Source: Oscillatoria sp. FACHB-1407
Lineage (GTDB): Bacteria; Cyanobacteriota; Cyanobacteriia; Elainellales; Elainellaceae
Direction of reading: 5' to 3'
DNA length: 64,000 bases
NCBI RefSeq assembly: GCF_014697545.1
Contig: NZ_JACJSA010000008.1
Location: 1-64,000 of the forward strand
Shown one piece after another: positions 42,038 through 52,520 of this stretch (its first letter is position 1; each line of letters opens with the position of its first letter). A program made the translations under genes and the position numbers. The notes beneath the pieces were generated by a model, which was not told the origin of the DNA, did not search any database, and worked only from the letters and a program-made list of their open reading frames with translations.

Positions 42038-44326
42038 ATGGGGTTTTGGGAATTTCTCATCCAAAAAGAAGGCGATCGCTCCTGGCTGCCTCTAGAGTCT
42101 CCAGACGTCGAAATTCTGGAGGGACGGTATCGCGTTGTCGCCCGCTCCAATCGGGTCAACACCCCTGTTGAGATTCAAGTGACTCACATTGCGATCGCTG
42201 AAACTCCGCCCAAACGCCGCACCCAAAAGCGATCGAGTCAGACCAACCCAGATGGACTGGTGGTCGTGATTCCCTTTACCCGCCTGCAACCAGGCATCTG
42301 GGAACTCAGTTGTAGTGGAGATTTGATGGCAGATTTTGCCGGAGAGGGTTGGCAATACACGGTGAAGTTGCAGGTGTTGTCCCACGCCAGCGAGGCAACG
42401 GAGGAGTGGGAGCCCGACTGGCAAGCAGATGCCCCAGAGTCCCAATCGACTGTTCAGGCGGCTGTTCAGGCTGACCCTCCACCCCCGGAGAACAGTGCTT
42501 CTGCGGTTGCTCAACCGACCTCACCTCCGACTCCACCGGAAGCTGTTTTGCCCCCAGAGCCAGTTTCGCCGCCACCAGAGTTAGAGCGGTTAACAATCGT
42601 GCCCCCTGTTCCCCACCTGGAGGTAGACTCAGACGCGGACGCGCCACGAGCCAACCTCAGCGAAGAAATTGCGGCTTCTGACATTTTTCAGATGGCGACA
42701 CGCCTCTCTCAAGAGGTTGTAGACTCGGTCTTTCAAGATTTAGAAGCAACGGCGGAACCGCCTATCGAGAACATCCCTGCCACAGGGACAGAGACTCCCG
42801 TGCGATCGCAACCGCCTGATGTGGCTCCCGTTGTGGAGCCAACGCCCGCTTCAGTGGATACGCCCGTGTTGCATGAGGCGTCCACTGCCGACTATCCTCC
42901 GGTGCAACTGGCCCTCAATCGGGACACTTACACCGCCCGTCGGGGACAAACGCTGACCCTGACAGGACAGGTCGAGCGATCGCCCGTCAATTCCTCTCCT
43001 GTGGCTATTCCTGCCGTCGAGCTACGAATTCGGTTGAGCGATCCCCAGACGGCTCAAACCCTGGTGAATGTGGGGCGATCGCTGCCGATTCAGACAGTGC
43101 CATCACCCTTTGAGTGCACCATCACCATTCCCGACGGCTACCAGACGCGCCTGCTGTTGGGAGACATTACGCTCGTGGCGGGAACAACCGAATTAGCCAC
43201 CCATCCCTTTAGCGTCACAGCCGATCTGACGGAGTTGCTAGAGGCACTGGCTAACGCCTACCCCGAATCTGATCTCGTCCAACCGCCACTAGAGTTCACT
43301 GCACCGGCTACGGTTGCTGACCTGGATCTGACGTTTTTGGAGTTTCTGCAATCGCCCAAACCGATGTTGCAGTTTCAACCAGCAGACAAGCAAGCTATTC
43401 CCCCTCAATTGAACCCAGCAAAGTCTGCTCAACGGACGCCTGCTAAGTCGCCGATGACCGTTGGTGTAACCGGAAGCGCATCGCCCACCAGTTCCCCCAC
43501 TGCTGCCTCAGAACCGTCCTTACCCCCACCTCCTGCCACGTCTGCTGGGTTTTCTGGGTCAACCGAGATGCCTCCAGAGGCAACACCTCCCCTCAGTCTG
43601 TCAGAGCTAGTGTTGGATGATGACACCATTTCTCCGCAAGACTGGCAATCTCCTGCGTCAACCGTGCCGCCACGATCGCCCAAAGCTAAAAAGGCTCCTT
43701 CTCCCGAAGACCAGGCATTCCAATCCCTGAATCTGCAAAACCGATTTTTCTCACGGCTCAACGCCCTCGCCAGCGACTCAGAACTGTCCAGTTGGCTGCA
43801 CCAAGACCCGATTGAGGCGTTGCCCGTTAATGAGGCTCCGTTAGGGCTAGATACCGATTTAGCGGCTCACGAGGTAGTCGTTGAGGATGAACCCCTCACT
43901 CCTTCTTACGCGCGGCAGGTGGCACCCGTCGAGCCTCCAGCAGAACTGGTGCTACCTGAAGATGAACCAGTGCCAGAGCCACAATTAAGCATCCCCGCTG
44001 GAGAGTTGGTGTCGGGTCAGTCTATCTTTGTGACGGTAAAGCTGCCCGATGTGAAGTCGCGGATTTACGTCAAGATGTGGGTGCTCGATCGCCAGACCCG
44101 TTCGCTATTGGATGGACCCCGATGGTTCATGGCATTTGTGCCTGATGGGTTTGGGCATTTAGAGACGCGCACCCAGGTGACAGTGCCCTATGGTTGCCTG
44201 GAAGCCGTGTTTGAGGCGATCGCGATTGAGATGATGACCAAGCGGGAAAGTCATAAAGTCGTGATCAGCCGCACAATCATCCCTCCAGATCTACCACTGC
44301 TAGCGGAAACAGATTTGGAGATTTAG
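42038..44326 (+). CDS. large Pro-rich cyanobacterial protein
   Basis: 762 aa. A folded beta-rich N-terminal domain (~1-125), a long Pro/Glu/Ala-rich disordered region, an Ig-like segment (~285-420), more disorder, and a beta-rich C-terminal domain (~645-755, KLPDVKSRIYVKMWVLDRQT). No signal peptide. Family role unknown. ATG 42038 is preceded by GGAGG. Confidence 0.65.
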   Translation: MGFWEFLIQKEGDRSWLPLESPDVEILEGRYRVVARSNRVNTPVEIQVTHIAIAETPPKRRTQKRSSQTNPDGLVVVIPFTRLQPGIWELSCSGDLMADFAGEGWQYTVKLQVLSHASEATEEWEPDWQADAPESQSTVQAAVQADPPPPENSASAVAQPTSPPTPPEAVLPPEPVSPPPELERLTIVPPVPHLEVDSDADAPRANLSEEIAASDIFQMATRLSQEVVDSVFQDLEATAEPPIENIPATGTETPVRSQPPDVAPVVEPTPASVDTPVLHEASTADYPPVQLALNRDTYTARRGQTLTLTGQVERSPVNSSPVAIPAVELRIRLSDPQTAQTLVNVGRSLPIQTVPSPFECTITIPDGYQTRLLLGDITLVAGTTELATHPFSVTADLTELLEALANAYPESDLVQPPLEFTAPATVADLDLTFLEFLQSPKPMLQFQPADKQAIPPQLNPAKSAQRTPAKSPMTVGVTGSASPTSSPTAASEPSLPPPPATSAGFSGSTEMPPEATPPLSLSELVLDDDTISPQDWQSPASTVPPRSPKAKKAPSPEDQAFQSLNLQNRFFSRLNALASDSELSSWLHQDPIEALPVNEAPLGLDTDLAAHEVVVEDEPLTPSYARQVAPVEPPAELVLPEDEPVPEPQLSIPAGELVSGQSIFVTVKLPDVKSRIYVKMWVLDRQTRSLLDGPRWFMAFVPDGFGHLETRTQVTVPYGCLEAVFEAIAIEMMTKRESHKVVISRTIIPPDLPLLAETDLEI

Positions 44327-44401
44327 GGAATGCTCTAAAGGGCAAAGCTGTTGTTGTCCTTCATTCATCACACAACGTGCAATTTTACAGCCATAGCCAG
44401 C

Positions 44402-44498
44402 CATAGCCACATGCGATGGGGCGGAGGCGAGTCAGAAAGCCTTTCCAGACCGTGTTTGAAACATTGTCTTTGTCTTAAGCTTTCTGACCAAAGCTATA
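44402..44498 (+). repeat. MITE-like repeat, copy 2
   Basis: TGGGGCGGAGGCGAGTCAGA near one end and CTTAAGCTTTCTGACCAAAG near the other, so GTCAGAAAGC and GCTTTCTGAC form an internal inverted pair. The 44327-44798 interval holds this and the palindrome but no clear gene. Confidence 0.65.
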
Positions 44499-44653
44499 TT
44501 TATCCGCAACGTGAGTTGCCGGATACCAAAGCCGAGCTTGTGGCTCAACTGAGCTTTGCCAAACACAAAACGCCTGCGACTTACGTCAAAGCCTGCGGAT
44601 CTATCGCCGTAGTTTGTTCGGTCAGGACAACCCATCAACAGAATAGACAGAAT

Positions 44654-44673
44654 AGATGCGATTAATCGTGTCT
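44654..44673. repeat. 20-bp palindrome family, member 5
   Basis: AGATGCGATTAATCGTGTCT; two changes from the perfect copy at 39649. Confidence 0.65.
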
Positions 44674-44798
44674 TTCTGGTTAACCCTCAGGGATCAATGC
44701 CCTCATTGAAGGGACAATAGCGATAAACGCCAAGTGCAAACAAGCTCAAACATGCCAACAAGCTCAAACCTATAGTTGCAAATCCCGTCACTCATCCA

Positions 44799-47225
44799 AT
44801 GTCCTCTGACCTACCCATCCACTTTTTCACGATTGTCTTAAACGGCGAACCCTTCATTCGCTACCATCTCAACATCTTTCAACAGCTTCCCTTTACCTGG
44901 CACTGGCACATTGTTGAGGGAGTCGCTGATTTAAAGCACGACACTGCCTGGAGTGTGCAATTGGGTGGACAGGTCACCTCCGACATTCACCAACAGGGAC
45001 GCAGCCTCGATGGCACGAGTGAATATCTCGATGAGGTAGCCGCACAGCATCCAGACCGTATCACCGTTTATCGCAAGCCCTTGGGCGAGTTTTGGGATGG
45101 CAAACGGGAAATGGTCAATGCGCCGTTGGTCAACATCCAGGAAGAGTGCCTTTTATGGCAGGTCGATGTTGATGAACTGTGGACAGTTGAACAGTTGGTA
45201 ACGGCTCACCAGATGTTTGCGACTCACCCCGAAAAAACCGCCGCCTTTTATTGGTGCTGGTATTTTGTGGGAGCAGACCTGATCATCAGTACGCGCAATT
45301 GCTATGCACAAAACCCAGAGCAGGACTGGCTCCGTACCTGGCGATACCGTCCAGGGTATGTATGGGCAGCACACGAACCGCCCCAACTGGCGGAACCTCT
45401 ACCCGATGGAACCTGGCGCGATGTCGCCGGAGTCAACCCTTTTCGTCATGCAGAAACCGAGGCAAATGGGTTGATCTTTCAGCACTTCGCCTATGTGTTG
45501 CCAGCACAACTGCAATTCAAGGAGCGGTATTACGGCTACGCAGGGGCACTGTCTCAATGGCAGACCTTACAACATGAAACCCATTTTCCGGTGCGGTTGC
45601 GGCGTTACTTCTCTTGGGTTCACGACCTGACTATGGTCGATCGCGCAGCGACAAAGGGAGTCGTGCCGATCGCCCACCCAGACCCGACCGGAGCATGGCA
45701 GTTCCGCTCCTCTGATGCGTTACATGCTGAGGTCAAGACTCCATCCAGCTTTACACCGCTTGTTGCGATCGATGGTGTGTTCTTTCAACTCTATAAAACG
45801 GGAATTGCGCGAGTGTGGCGATCGCTCCTGGAGGAGTGGGTAGCGAATGGCTTTGCTAACAACCTGGTGGTACTCGATCGAGCAGGCACCGCACCAGAAA
45901 TTCCCGGCATTCACTACTACCCGATACAACCCTACAACGCTAAAGACAGTGAAGGCGATCGCCAGATGTTGCAACGAGTCTGCGACACATTGGGGGTAGA
46001 GGTATTTATCTCAACCTATTTCACCACACCGCTGTCAACGCCTTCAGTGGTACTGGTTTACGACATGATCCCAGAGGTGATGGGAGAAGGACAAACCCAC
46101 CCCATTGTGCAAGCAAAACAACGGGCGATCGCCCAGGCTACAAGGCATCTGGCAATTTCTCAAAACACAGCAGAGGACGTTGTGCGATTTTCGCCCCAAC
46201 CGTTAGCAAGTCCGGTTGAGGTGGCGTATTGTGCAGTCAGCAAGACCTTTAGACCGGCGGGGGAAGCGGCGATCGCTCAATTTCGGCGCAAGTACGGCGT
46301 TAACAAGCCTTACTTCGTGGTGATCGGAGCAGATAACCCCAGCGTTTACAAAAACAATCAGCTATTCTTTCAGGCATTTGCCAATCTCGCCAGCAAGACC
46401 GGGTTTGACCTCGTGTGTACGGCATTTGAACCCCAACTTCCCGACGGGTGGCGAGCAAGCACCACCGGAGTTACAGTTCACTTGCTGCGGCTCACCGATG
46501 CTGAACTCGCTGTTGCCTATAGCGGAGCGATCGCCCTGGTGTATCCCTCCAAATATGAGGGCTTTGGGATGCCGATTTTAGAGGCGATGGCGTGTGGTTG
46601 TCCAGTGATTACCTGTCCCAATTCTTCTATTCCTGAAGTCGCCGGAGAAGCCGCCTTGTATGTAGATGACACCGATGCCGATGCACTGGCAGAAGCTCTG
46701 TGCGATGTCCAGAAACCGAAGATTCGTCACGCCCTGATTGAGTCAGGATTGCAGCGATCGCACCTGTTTTCCTGGGCGACCATGGCAACGATTGTGCAAT
46801 CGGTGTTGATGGAGGTTACTCTGCGTGACTTACCCCTGCGCGACACCAACATTCTGGTGCTGGTTGACTGGCAACAACCAGAAGATGTGCTGTATGAGCA
46901 ATTGGGAGAGGCGATCGCTGCCCTGTTAACCCATCCCAATCAGGAAACCATGACCTTCTTGATCGACATCAGCGACTTACCAGAGGCGATCGATGTGGAC
47001 TTTTTGTTGGCCGATGTAGTGGTGGCGATCGCCATGCAGTATGACCTCGACATTGAGGAACCCGGTGTCGCTCCATTGCCATACTTGACGGCACCTCAAT
47101 GGCAGGTACTAACACCTCGCTTGAGCGGATTTATCCAACTGGGGAAAGTATCTTCAGCGATCGCTACTCAGATCGAGCAATCCCAATTACGGCAATTGGC
47201 ATTAACTCAGGACTTACGCTACTAA
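44799..47225 (+). CDS. two-domain glycosyltransferase
   Basis: 808 aa. The N-terminal ~280 residues have a GT-A-like pattern (FFTIVLNGEPFIRYHLN; WQVDVDELW as the metal-binding D-x-D). The C-terminal ~330-690 is a GT4 (GT-B) domain: VLVYDMIPEVMGEG, FVVIGADNPSVYKNN and YPSKYEGFGMPILEAMACG with the E-x7-E signature. A short extra domain follows. Likely adds two sugars during surface glycan or exopolysaccharide assembly. Its stop overlaps the convergent gene stop by four bases; FkbM genes are next door. Confidence 0.75.
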   Translation: MSSDLPIHFFTIVLNGEPFIRYHLNIFQQLPFTWHWHIVEGVADLKHDTAWSVQLGGQVTSDIHQQGRSLDGTSEYLDEVAAQHPDRITVYRKPLGEFWDGKREMVNAPLVNIQEECLLWQVDVDELWTVEQLVTAHQMFATHPEKTAAFYWCWYFVGADLIISTRNCYAQNPEQDWLRTWRYRPGYVWAAHEPPQLAEPLPDGTWRDVAGVNPFRHAETEANGLIFQHFAYVLPAQLQFKERYYGYAGALSQWQTLQHETHFPVRLRRYFSWVHDLTMVDRAATKGVVPIAHPDPTGAWQFRSSDALHAEVKTPSSFTPLVAIDGVFFQLYKTGIARVWRSLLEEWVANGFANNLVVLDRAGTAPEIPGIHYYPIQPYNAKDSEGDRQMLQRVCDTLGVEVFISTYFTTPLSTPSVVLVYDMIPEVMGEGQTHPIVQAKQRAIAQATRHLAISQNTAEDVVRFSPQPLASPVEVAYCAVSKTFRPAGEAAIAQFRRKYGVNKPYFVVIGADNPSVYKNNQLFFQAFANLASKTGFDLVCTAFEPQLPDGWRASTTGVTVHLLRLTDAELAVAYSGAIALVYPSKYEGFGMPILEAMACGCPVITCPNSSIPEVAGEAALYVDDTDADALAEALCDVQKPKIRHALIESGLQRSHLFSWATMATIVQSVLMEVTLRDLPLRDTNILVLVDWQQPEDVLYEQLGEAIAALLTHPNQETMTFLIDISDLPEAIDVDFLLADVVVAIAMQYDLDIEEPGVAPLPYLTAPQWQVLTPRLSGFIQLGKVSSAIATQIEQSQLRQLALTQDLRY

Positions 47226-49327
47226 ATTGTGCAGGTAAACTGACCATGGTATTGAGCGAAAAATGTGTGAATGCGATCGCGCACTTCGTCAGGTGAGAGA
47301 TGTAACCACTCTTCTACGTCAGCATTCCAGGGAAACTTCTCCTGGCGATCGCCCCGTTCCACATAACCCTGTTGGTAGGCATCTTCTGGCGAGAGGGCAG
47401 GTAACGGATTCAACTCTGATGGAATCAAAAATGCGTTGTTGTAGTGCAACTCAACTAAGTCGTAGTTGTATTTCTGGCAGAGTAGATACAACTGACAAAT
47501 ACTTTGTCCATAAAAGTGATCACCTGTGTATACATGGTTCTCATCCCAATTCACCGTAAATTTCACAGGAGGAGGAACCTTTTCGTTAATCTCAGCACAA
47601 ATTAGCAACGGGCGAAAGTCCTTCAGCAGTTCTTCTAGAACGTAATAGTCATAACTATCAATGTCCAGATTTAAGAAGCTAAATTGTTTTGGGACTTGAT
47701 GGGCTGTGAGGAGTGAAACGACATTTTTTGGAGTGACAAAACACTTACTGAGATCAACACTGGGGAATTCGCGATAGCGTAAAGCCAGTTGAGCAAATCG
47801 TTCGCGATCGCCTTCCACAGCTAACCCTGACCACCCCTGCTTAAACAAAAAATAGGTATTAGACATCGTAATGCCATCACTGGCTGCAATGTCTACACAA
47901 TACGGAGATTCCTGATCTAACTCATTGAGGCGATCGAGGTAATATTCAATTCGGCTCTCCTCATCTAAATAGGAATATTTAACTCGCTCCTCACGAGCAG
48001 GCTCCACAAAATACTGAGGAGCCAATTCCCGCAAATGCTGCTCAATGGCCCAGGCGATCGCCCCATCATCCACAGCAATCCGTCGCTGATATTCCACAAA
48101 CAAAATATCAACTAGCTCACCTGTCCAGGCTTCAAGTTCTGCCTCAGTAGCATCTGCCATCCTGAGAAACCAGGTGGTCTGCGCTTCAGCCTCGTGACCT
48201 TGCAACAGCAAGATTAAACCCAAATACCAGTAACTGGATCGGATCTCAGGGGCTAACTCAATTAATTGCTCGTACTGTTGCGTGGCTTGCTCATACTCGT
48301 CCAGCAGAAAAGCTGTCAACGCGCGTTGTTGTAAGTGGTCTACTGAATTGCTAACCGCCCCTGAGCCAGCGCAGGTATCATTAAACGCCAGCATAGCTTG
48401 AACCGTGGGGAGCGATCGCACGCCCTGCCTCACCAGTTCAGGAATTTGAGACAGACTCTCTAAAATTTCGTTAGTGAAGTTGTAACGTGTCTCTTGCCCA
48501 TAGTTGAGCGTTAGATACACCAGCAATTCCAGAGCATAGTCGGGAAAGTCCGTGATATCTGCAATACACGCCAACTTGAGCAACTTGTCAGGATCTTGAA
48601 TTGGGGTTTGAATCCAATCGCGAAAGTAAAAAGCATCTGCCCAAATCAACCCACCCGGATGGGTCTCAGACGCTACGGGAACTCGTCGCAGTCCATGATT
48701 CAAGTTGCTCAAATCAAACAGCGAAAACCCTTGTTGGCGCAGGTGTTGATCCATATCGCCAAACAGCGATTGCCCGACATAGAGTTCTGTAAATTCCACT
48801 TCAGTACGAATGGCTGAAACACGCTCTAGAATTGCGGTTGCGCCCTGTAATACCTGCAACTCTCCACCCTGTACATCCAGTTGAATGAAGTCAATCTCGT
48901 GAACTGCCTCGGACTGGCAAAACGCATCTAGCGTTGTGGTTTTAATGTCAGTCGTAGACGCTAATCGAATTGCCTCTGCATTTGCCAGATAACGATTGAT
49001 ATAGGCTTCACTGGGTGGATACAGCGAACTGCAAGCAGGCTCTTGAGTGATATACAGGGTTTGTTGTCCCGATGTACTCCACAACGCCAGTGGAATATGC
49101 TTTTCAACCCAGTTAACCTGCCTCACTTGCAAATTGTCGTTCGCCCGTTGACAGGCTTCCTCATCGGGATCAAATCCGTATATCGTCAGATTTGGGGCAA
49201 AAACGCTCCACCCCTGGCTGCCATAATCATCCTCGATCGCCAGCTTCCGAGAACCGACTAAGCAAACTGTGACGTGTAAGGTGTCTAACCGTCCATTGCG
49301 CTTGAGACTGGGAAGAAATATAGCCAT
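47222..49327 (-). CDS. double FkbM-type methyltransferase with middle TPR region
   Basis: 701 aa. The N-terminal ~230 residues are FkbM-like (VCLVGSRK...APNLTIYGFDPD; IDFIQLDVQGGELQVLQGA). The middle has a TPR-like stretch (~310-400). The C-terminal ~465-700 resembles a second SAM-dependent fold (YCVDIAASDGITMSNTYFLF; FLNLDIDSYDYYVLEEL). FkbM enzymes O-methylate sugars or other hydroxyls. The N-terminal part is a clear paralogue of the protein at 49829. Confidence 0.7.
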   Translation of the reverse strand: MAIFLPSLKRNGRLDTLHVTVCLVGSRKLAIEDDYGSQGWSVFAPNLTIYGFDPDEEACQRANDNLQVRQVNWVEKHIPLALWSTSGQQTLYITQEPACSSLYPPSEAYINRYLANAEAIRLASTTDIKTTTLDAFCQSEAVHEIDFIQLDVQGGELQVLQGATAILERVSAIRTEVEFTELYVGQSLFGDMDQHLRQQGFSLFDLSNLNHGLRRVPVASETHPGGLIWADAFYFRDWIQTPIQDPDKLLKLACIADITDFPDYALELLVYLTLNYGQETRYNFTNEILESLSQIPELVRQGVRSLPTVQAMLAFNDTCAGSGAVSNSVDHLQQRALTAFLLDEYEQATQQYEQLIELAPEIRSSYWYLGLILLLQGHEAEAQTTWFLRMADATEAELEAWTGELVDILFVEYQRRIAVDDGAIAWAIEQHLRELAPQYFVEPAREERVKYSYLDEESRIEYYLDRLNELDQESPYCVDIAASDGITMSNTYFLFKQGWSGLAVEGDRERFAQLALRYREFPSVDLSKCFVTPKNVVSLLTAHQVPKQFSFLNLDIDSYDYYVLEELLKDFRPLLICAEINEKVPPPVKFTVNWDENHVYTGDHFYGQSICQLYLLCQKYNYDLVELHYNNAFLIPSELNPLPALSPEDAYQQGYVERGDRQEKFPWNADVEEWLHLSPDEVRDRIHTFFAQYHGQFTCTI

Positions 49328-49378
49328 GCTTTAACGTCACTCAACTCTGAGTTAGCCCCACCACCTGCCCAGCATTCG

Positions 49379-49735
49379 CTATGGATTGCCCGCTTGTTGG
49401 CGTGCCTCAGCGAGTTGTGCTGCGTAGTCAGCGTTATCAGGATTCAGTTTAACCAGTTTTTCGAGAGGTGCGATCGCCCCTTTAGGATCGTTCATCTCTA
49501 ACCGTGTGTTGGCTAGCCCTTCTAAAGCAGTAATATTGTTAGGTTCTCGTTGCAAGACCAGTTCATATCCCCGTACTTGCGCCTCGATGGATGACTCTTC
49601 GCTGACGACAGGAGCAGACTCGGTTGGCAAAAGACCTGTCACAACCAGATTAACCGTGCTCGCCGCCATAGAGCCTAAAAACAGGACACCCGAAACGAAT
49701 ATGAACGTCCGTCGTTGCGTTTGAGTCAGAGCCAT
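49379..49735 (-). CDS. short membrane-anchored TPR protein
   Basis: 118 aa. Membrane helix at residues 9-31, then about two TPR units (QVRGYELVLQREPNNITALE; GAIAPLEKLVKLNPDN). Shortened paralogue of the protein at 39996; both have the same domain order. Confidence 0.7.
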   Translation of the reverse strand: MALTQTQRRTFIFVSGVLFLGSMAASTVNLVVTGLLPTESAPVVSEESSIEAQVRGYELVLQREPNNITALEGLANTRLEMNDPKGAIAPLEKLVKLNPDNADYAAQLAEARQQAGNP

Positions 49736-49828
49736 AACTGTGTGTGAGTAATGAGTATAGTGTTAACTTACCCAGTTGAGCGCAGACAGAGATCAGGGAG
49801 AAGCGTTGAGGTAGAGCGCAGGTTGCTC

Positions 49829-50827
49829 TTACGACTTCAACAGGGCGATCGCACTGTCACTCAAGTATTGCCGCACATTTTCCACAATCGGTAATTGCTC
49901 CAATCCCTGAGCTTTGAGTTCTGAGAAATTAGCAAGCCCCATCACAATGGCATCAGCACAGTTGTAGTCGGGGTTGTCGCCGTATTGCAGTGTCAGGGCT
50001 TCTAGCAATTCCAGGGCATAGTCAGGAAAGTCCATAACATCAGCGATACATGCCAGTTTGAACAGTTGCTCTGGTGTTTTGAGTTGGGTGCGGTCAAAGT
50101 CAGAGCGCAGCAAATCGCGGAAGTAAAACGCATCTGCCCACAACAATTGCCCCGGATGAGAGAAGGATTGAATGGGCGATCGCATTCTTACCCGATGAGA
50201 CGACGCCAGATGAAATAAGCTGAAATCGCGCGATCGCAAGAAGGTATCCACATCGCTGAACAGCGGTTGATTACTGTAGAGCGGACTGAACTCAACCTCA
50301 ATCTGCACGGCTAAAACGCTGCGTTCCAGCAGATTCTGCCCCCCCTGCAACACCAACAGGTCTGCCCCCTGCACATCAATTTGCAGAAAATCAATATCAG
50401 TAACGGCTTCTTGCTGACAAAACTCATCCAGAGTTGTGGTTTCGATTTCAACAGTGAAGTCTAAATTAACCAACTCTGGCAATCCACTAAAGCGGCTCAA
50501 ATAAGGTTCGTTAGGGGGATACAACGAACTGCACATGGGGTGCTGAGTGACATAGAGCGTGCTTTCTCCGGGAGCGTTGCTCAACGCCAGAGGAACATGC
50601 TTTTCAATCCAGTTGACCTGGCGAGCCTCTAAGTCAGCATTGGCCGCATCGCAAGCTTCGGGATCAGCGTCAAACCCATAGATGGTGAGATTGGGAGCAA
50701 AAATATTCCAACCCACGCTGGCATAGTCGTCTTGAGTATTGATTTTGCGAGAGCCAACATTGCAAACGGTGATGTGGAGTTGATTGAGTTGACCGCTGCT
50801 TTTCAAGATGGGAAGAAAAATTGGCAT
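49829..50827 (-). CDS. FkbM-family methyltransferase
   Basis: 332 aa. VCNVGSRK, APNLTIYGFDAD, IDFLQIDVQGADLLVLQGG mark the SAM-binding fold. The start (FLPILKSSGQLNQLHITVCN) and C-terminal helices match the N-terminal part of the 701-aa protein at 47222, so one is a duplicate or truncation of the other. Confidence 0.75.
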   Translation of the reverse strand: MPIFLPILKSSGQLNQLHITVCNVGSRKINTQDDYASVGWNIFAPNLTIYGFDADPEACDAANADLEARQVNWIEKHVPLALSNAPGESTLYVTQHPMCSSLYPPNEPYLSRFSGLPELVNLDFTVEIETTTLDEFCQQEAVTDIDFLQIDVQGADLLVLQGGQNLLERSVLAVQIEVEFSPLYSNQPLFSDVDTFLRSRDFSLFHLASSHRVRMRSPIQSFSHPGQLLWADAFYFRDLLRSDFDRTQLKTPEQLFKLACIADVMDFPDYALELLEALTLQYGDNPDYNCADAIVMGLANFSELKAQGLEQLPIVENVRQYLSDSAIALLKS

Positions 50828-50876
50828 ATCGGGGGAGTGGGGAATGGGGAGTGCGATTCGTCGTGTTTGGACTGGA

Positions 50877-52475
50877 TTAGGCTTTGGGTAGAGCTACTAT
50901 ATTGAGGTTGCCCCGCAATTCGTGAATCGAGTCAATTGGAATTAATTCTTTGACAAAGGGACGATAACGGAAGAGTTGATACCCCTTAGACATGAGATAT
51001 TCAGCGACGATGGTGTTGCTGGCATCTTCATCTTCTGCGCTTAAGCCCGCCACGTTCTCGTAAAGGATTTTGGGAGCAAAGTCTGTGAGGAGGCGATCGC
51101 TCCCTTGTAGCACCTGCAACTCATGTCCTTCGGCATCAATCTTGAGCCAATCGACTCGACTCAGATTTTCCCGCTCAATCAGGTGATCCAGGGTAAAGCA
51201 GGGAATCTCTTCAAACTCGCTGGTTTCCAGCTCCTCATCTGCGGTGACAACGCGATTGAGTTCACTGGCAGAGCGGAGAGAGAGGCGCAGGGTAGTGTTG
51301 CGATCGCTGGCGGCTCCGGCACACACGGTCACCCAGGGCAAGTCGTTCGTTTTACAGGTTTCCTGCAAACAGCGCACACATCCAGAGAAGGGTTCTACCG
51401 CCAACACTCGCCCCGTTGCCCCCACTCGCTGAGCCGCACTGAAGGTATAGACCCCTACGTTTGCCCCCACATCAATCACGGTCATGCCGGGTTCAATCTG
51501 CTCTCGCCAAAACTCCATCTCCGCTTCAAACCAGTCTCCTTCAGCCAGCAACACACTGGTGACAATACTGCGGAGATTCGGTTCCACCGCTAGTGCCATC
51601 TGTTCAAAGGGCACATAGGTCATGGGGCTTTCCGCTGGAAGTTGTGCCCATTTCCATACGTTGGCTTCTGGATGGCGTTGGGCATGGTTACGAGCAAGGT
51701 TGAGCCAATATTCTCCCGCTTTGGGATGCTCTGGCTCCCGATAGGCGAGATACATTGCTTGCAACACAGCCGGATGATCAAAGGCAAGCTTGCGGGCTCG
51801 TTGCAGATATAACAAGCCTTCCCATTGTTGTTGAATCAGACTGGCTAGCCCCAGTTTGAAATTGACGTAGGCGGTTTGCGGAGAGAGTTGACTGGCAAGT
51901 TGCAGAAATCGCAAGCCAACAGTGTTGTAAAACACAACTTGCGCCTGACACAACACTTCAATAAACAGCAAAATTGCCTGATTGTAGCCATCTTCAACAT
52001 GCAACAGTTGATGGAATTGCTCCTGGCGGGCGATCGCCAGATTGCGCCACTGCAACGGCAAATATACCAACCCCAATGGCAGTCGATCCACTGAGTTAAA
52101 CAGGGGTTGCAGCGTTGAAATCAACTGAGAATAGGCACTGTGAGCCGCTGCCTCGCGATCGCCTAACATACACTGAGCGATCGCCAGATGAGCCGCACAG
52201 AGGGGATGTTGATTTAGAGCTACCCCCCTTTGCAGCGCATCGATAGCCATCTCCAGGTTAATAGCGCGTAACTCCGGGCTATCACTTTGCTCCGCTTCAA
52301 TTAACGCTAAAACGGCAAGATTGTTCAGTTCGATCGCGGTGGTGGGTTCATCCCAACTGACCGACTCCAGGTCGGTCGCGAGATTAATAATGGAGTGAAT
52401 CGTTAATTCAGGGCAATTGTCATGCACGTATTGCCAATACGGCTCAATGGCAGGAGTTGATGAAGATGGGGTCAT
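50877..52475 (-). CDS. TPR-FkbM methyltransferase fusion
   Basis: 532 aa. Residues ~1-280 are helical repeats (TPR-like); ~300-520 form an FkbM methyltransferase (TVIDVGANVGVYTFSAAQRV; VDWLKIDAEGHELQVLQGS). Third methyltransferase in the cluster; sequence differs from the other two. Likely modifies the same glycan as the neighbouring glycosyltransferase. Confidence 0.75.
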   Translation of the reverse strand: MTPSSSTPAIEPYWQYVHDNCPELTIHSIINLATDLESVSWDEPTTAIELNNLAVLALIEAEQSDSPELRAINLEMAIDALQRGVALNQHPLCAAHLAIAQCMLGDREAAAHSAYSQLISTLQPLFNSVDRLPLGLVYLPLQWRNLAIARQEQFHQLLHVEDGYNQAILLFIEVLCQAQVVFYNTVGLRFLQLASQLSPQTAYVNFKLGLASLIQQQWEGLLYLQRARKLAFDHPAVLQAMYLAYREPEHPKAGEYWLNLARNHAQRHPEANVWKWAQLPAESPMTYVPFEQMALAVEPNLRSIVTSVLLAEGDWFEAEMEFWREQIEPGMTVIDVGANVGVYTFSAAQRVGATGRVLAVEPFSGCVRCLQETCKTNDLPWVTVCAGAASDRNTTLRLSLRSASELNRVVTADEELETSEFEEIPCFTLDHLIERENLSRVDWLKIDAEGHELQVLQGSDRLLTDFAPKILYENVAGLSAEDEDASNTIVAEYLMSKGYQLFRYRPFVKELIPIDSIHELRGNLNIVALPKA

Positions 52476-52520
52476 ATAGGAGTTGGGGAATTATACTGGT
52501 TACACTTAAGGTCAAAAATA

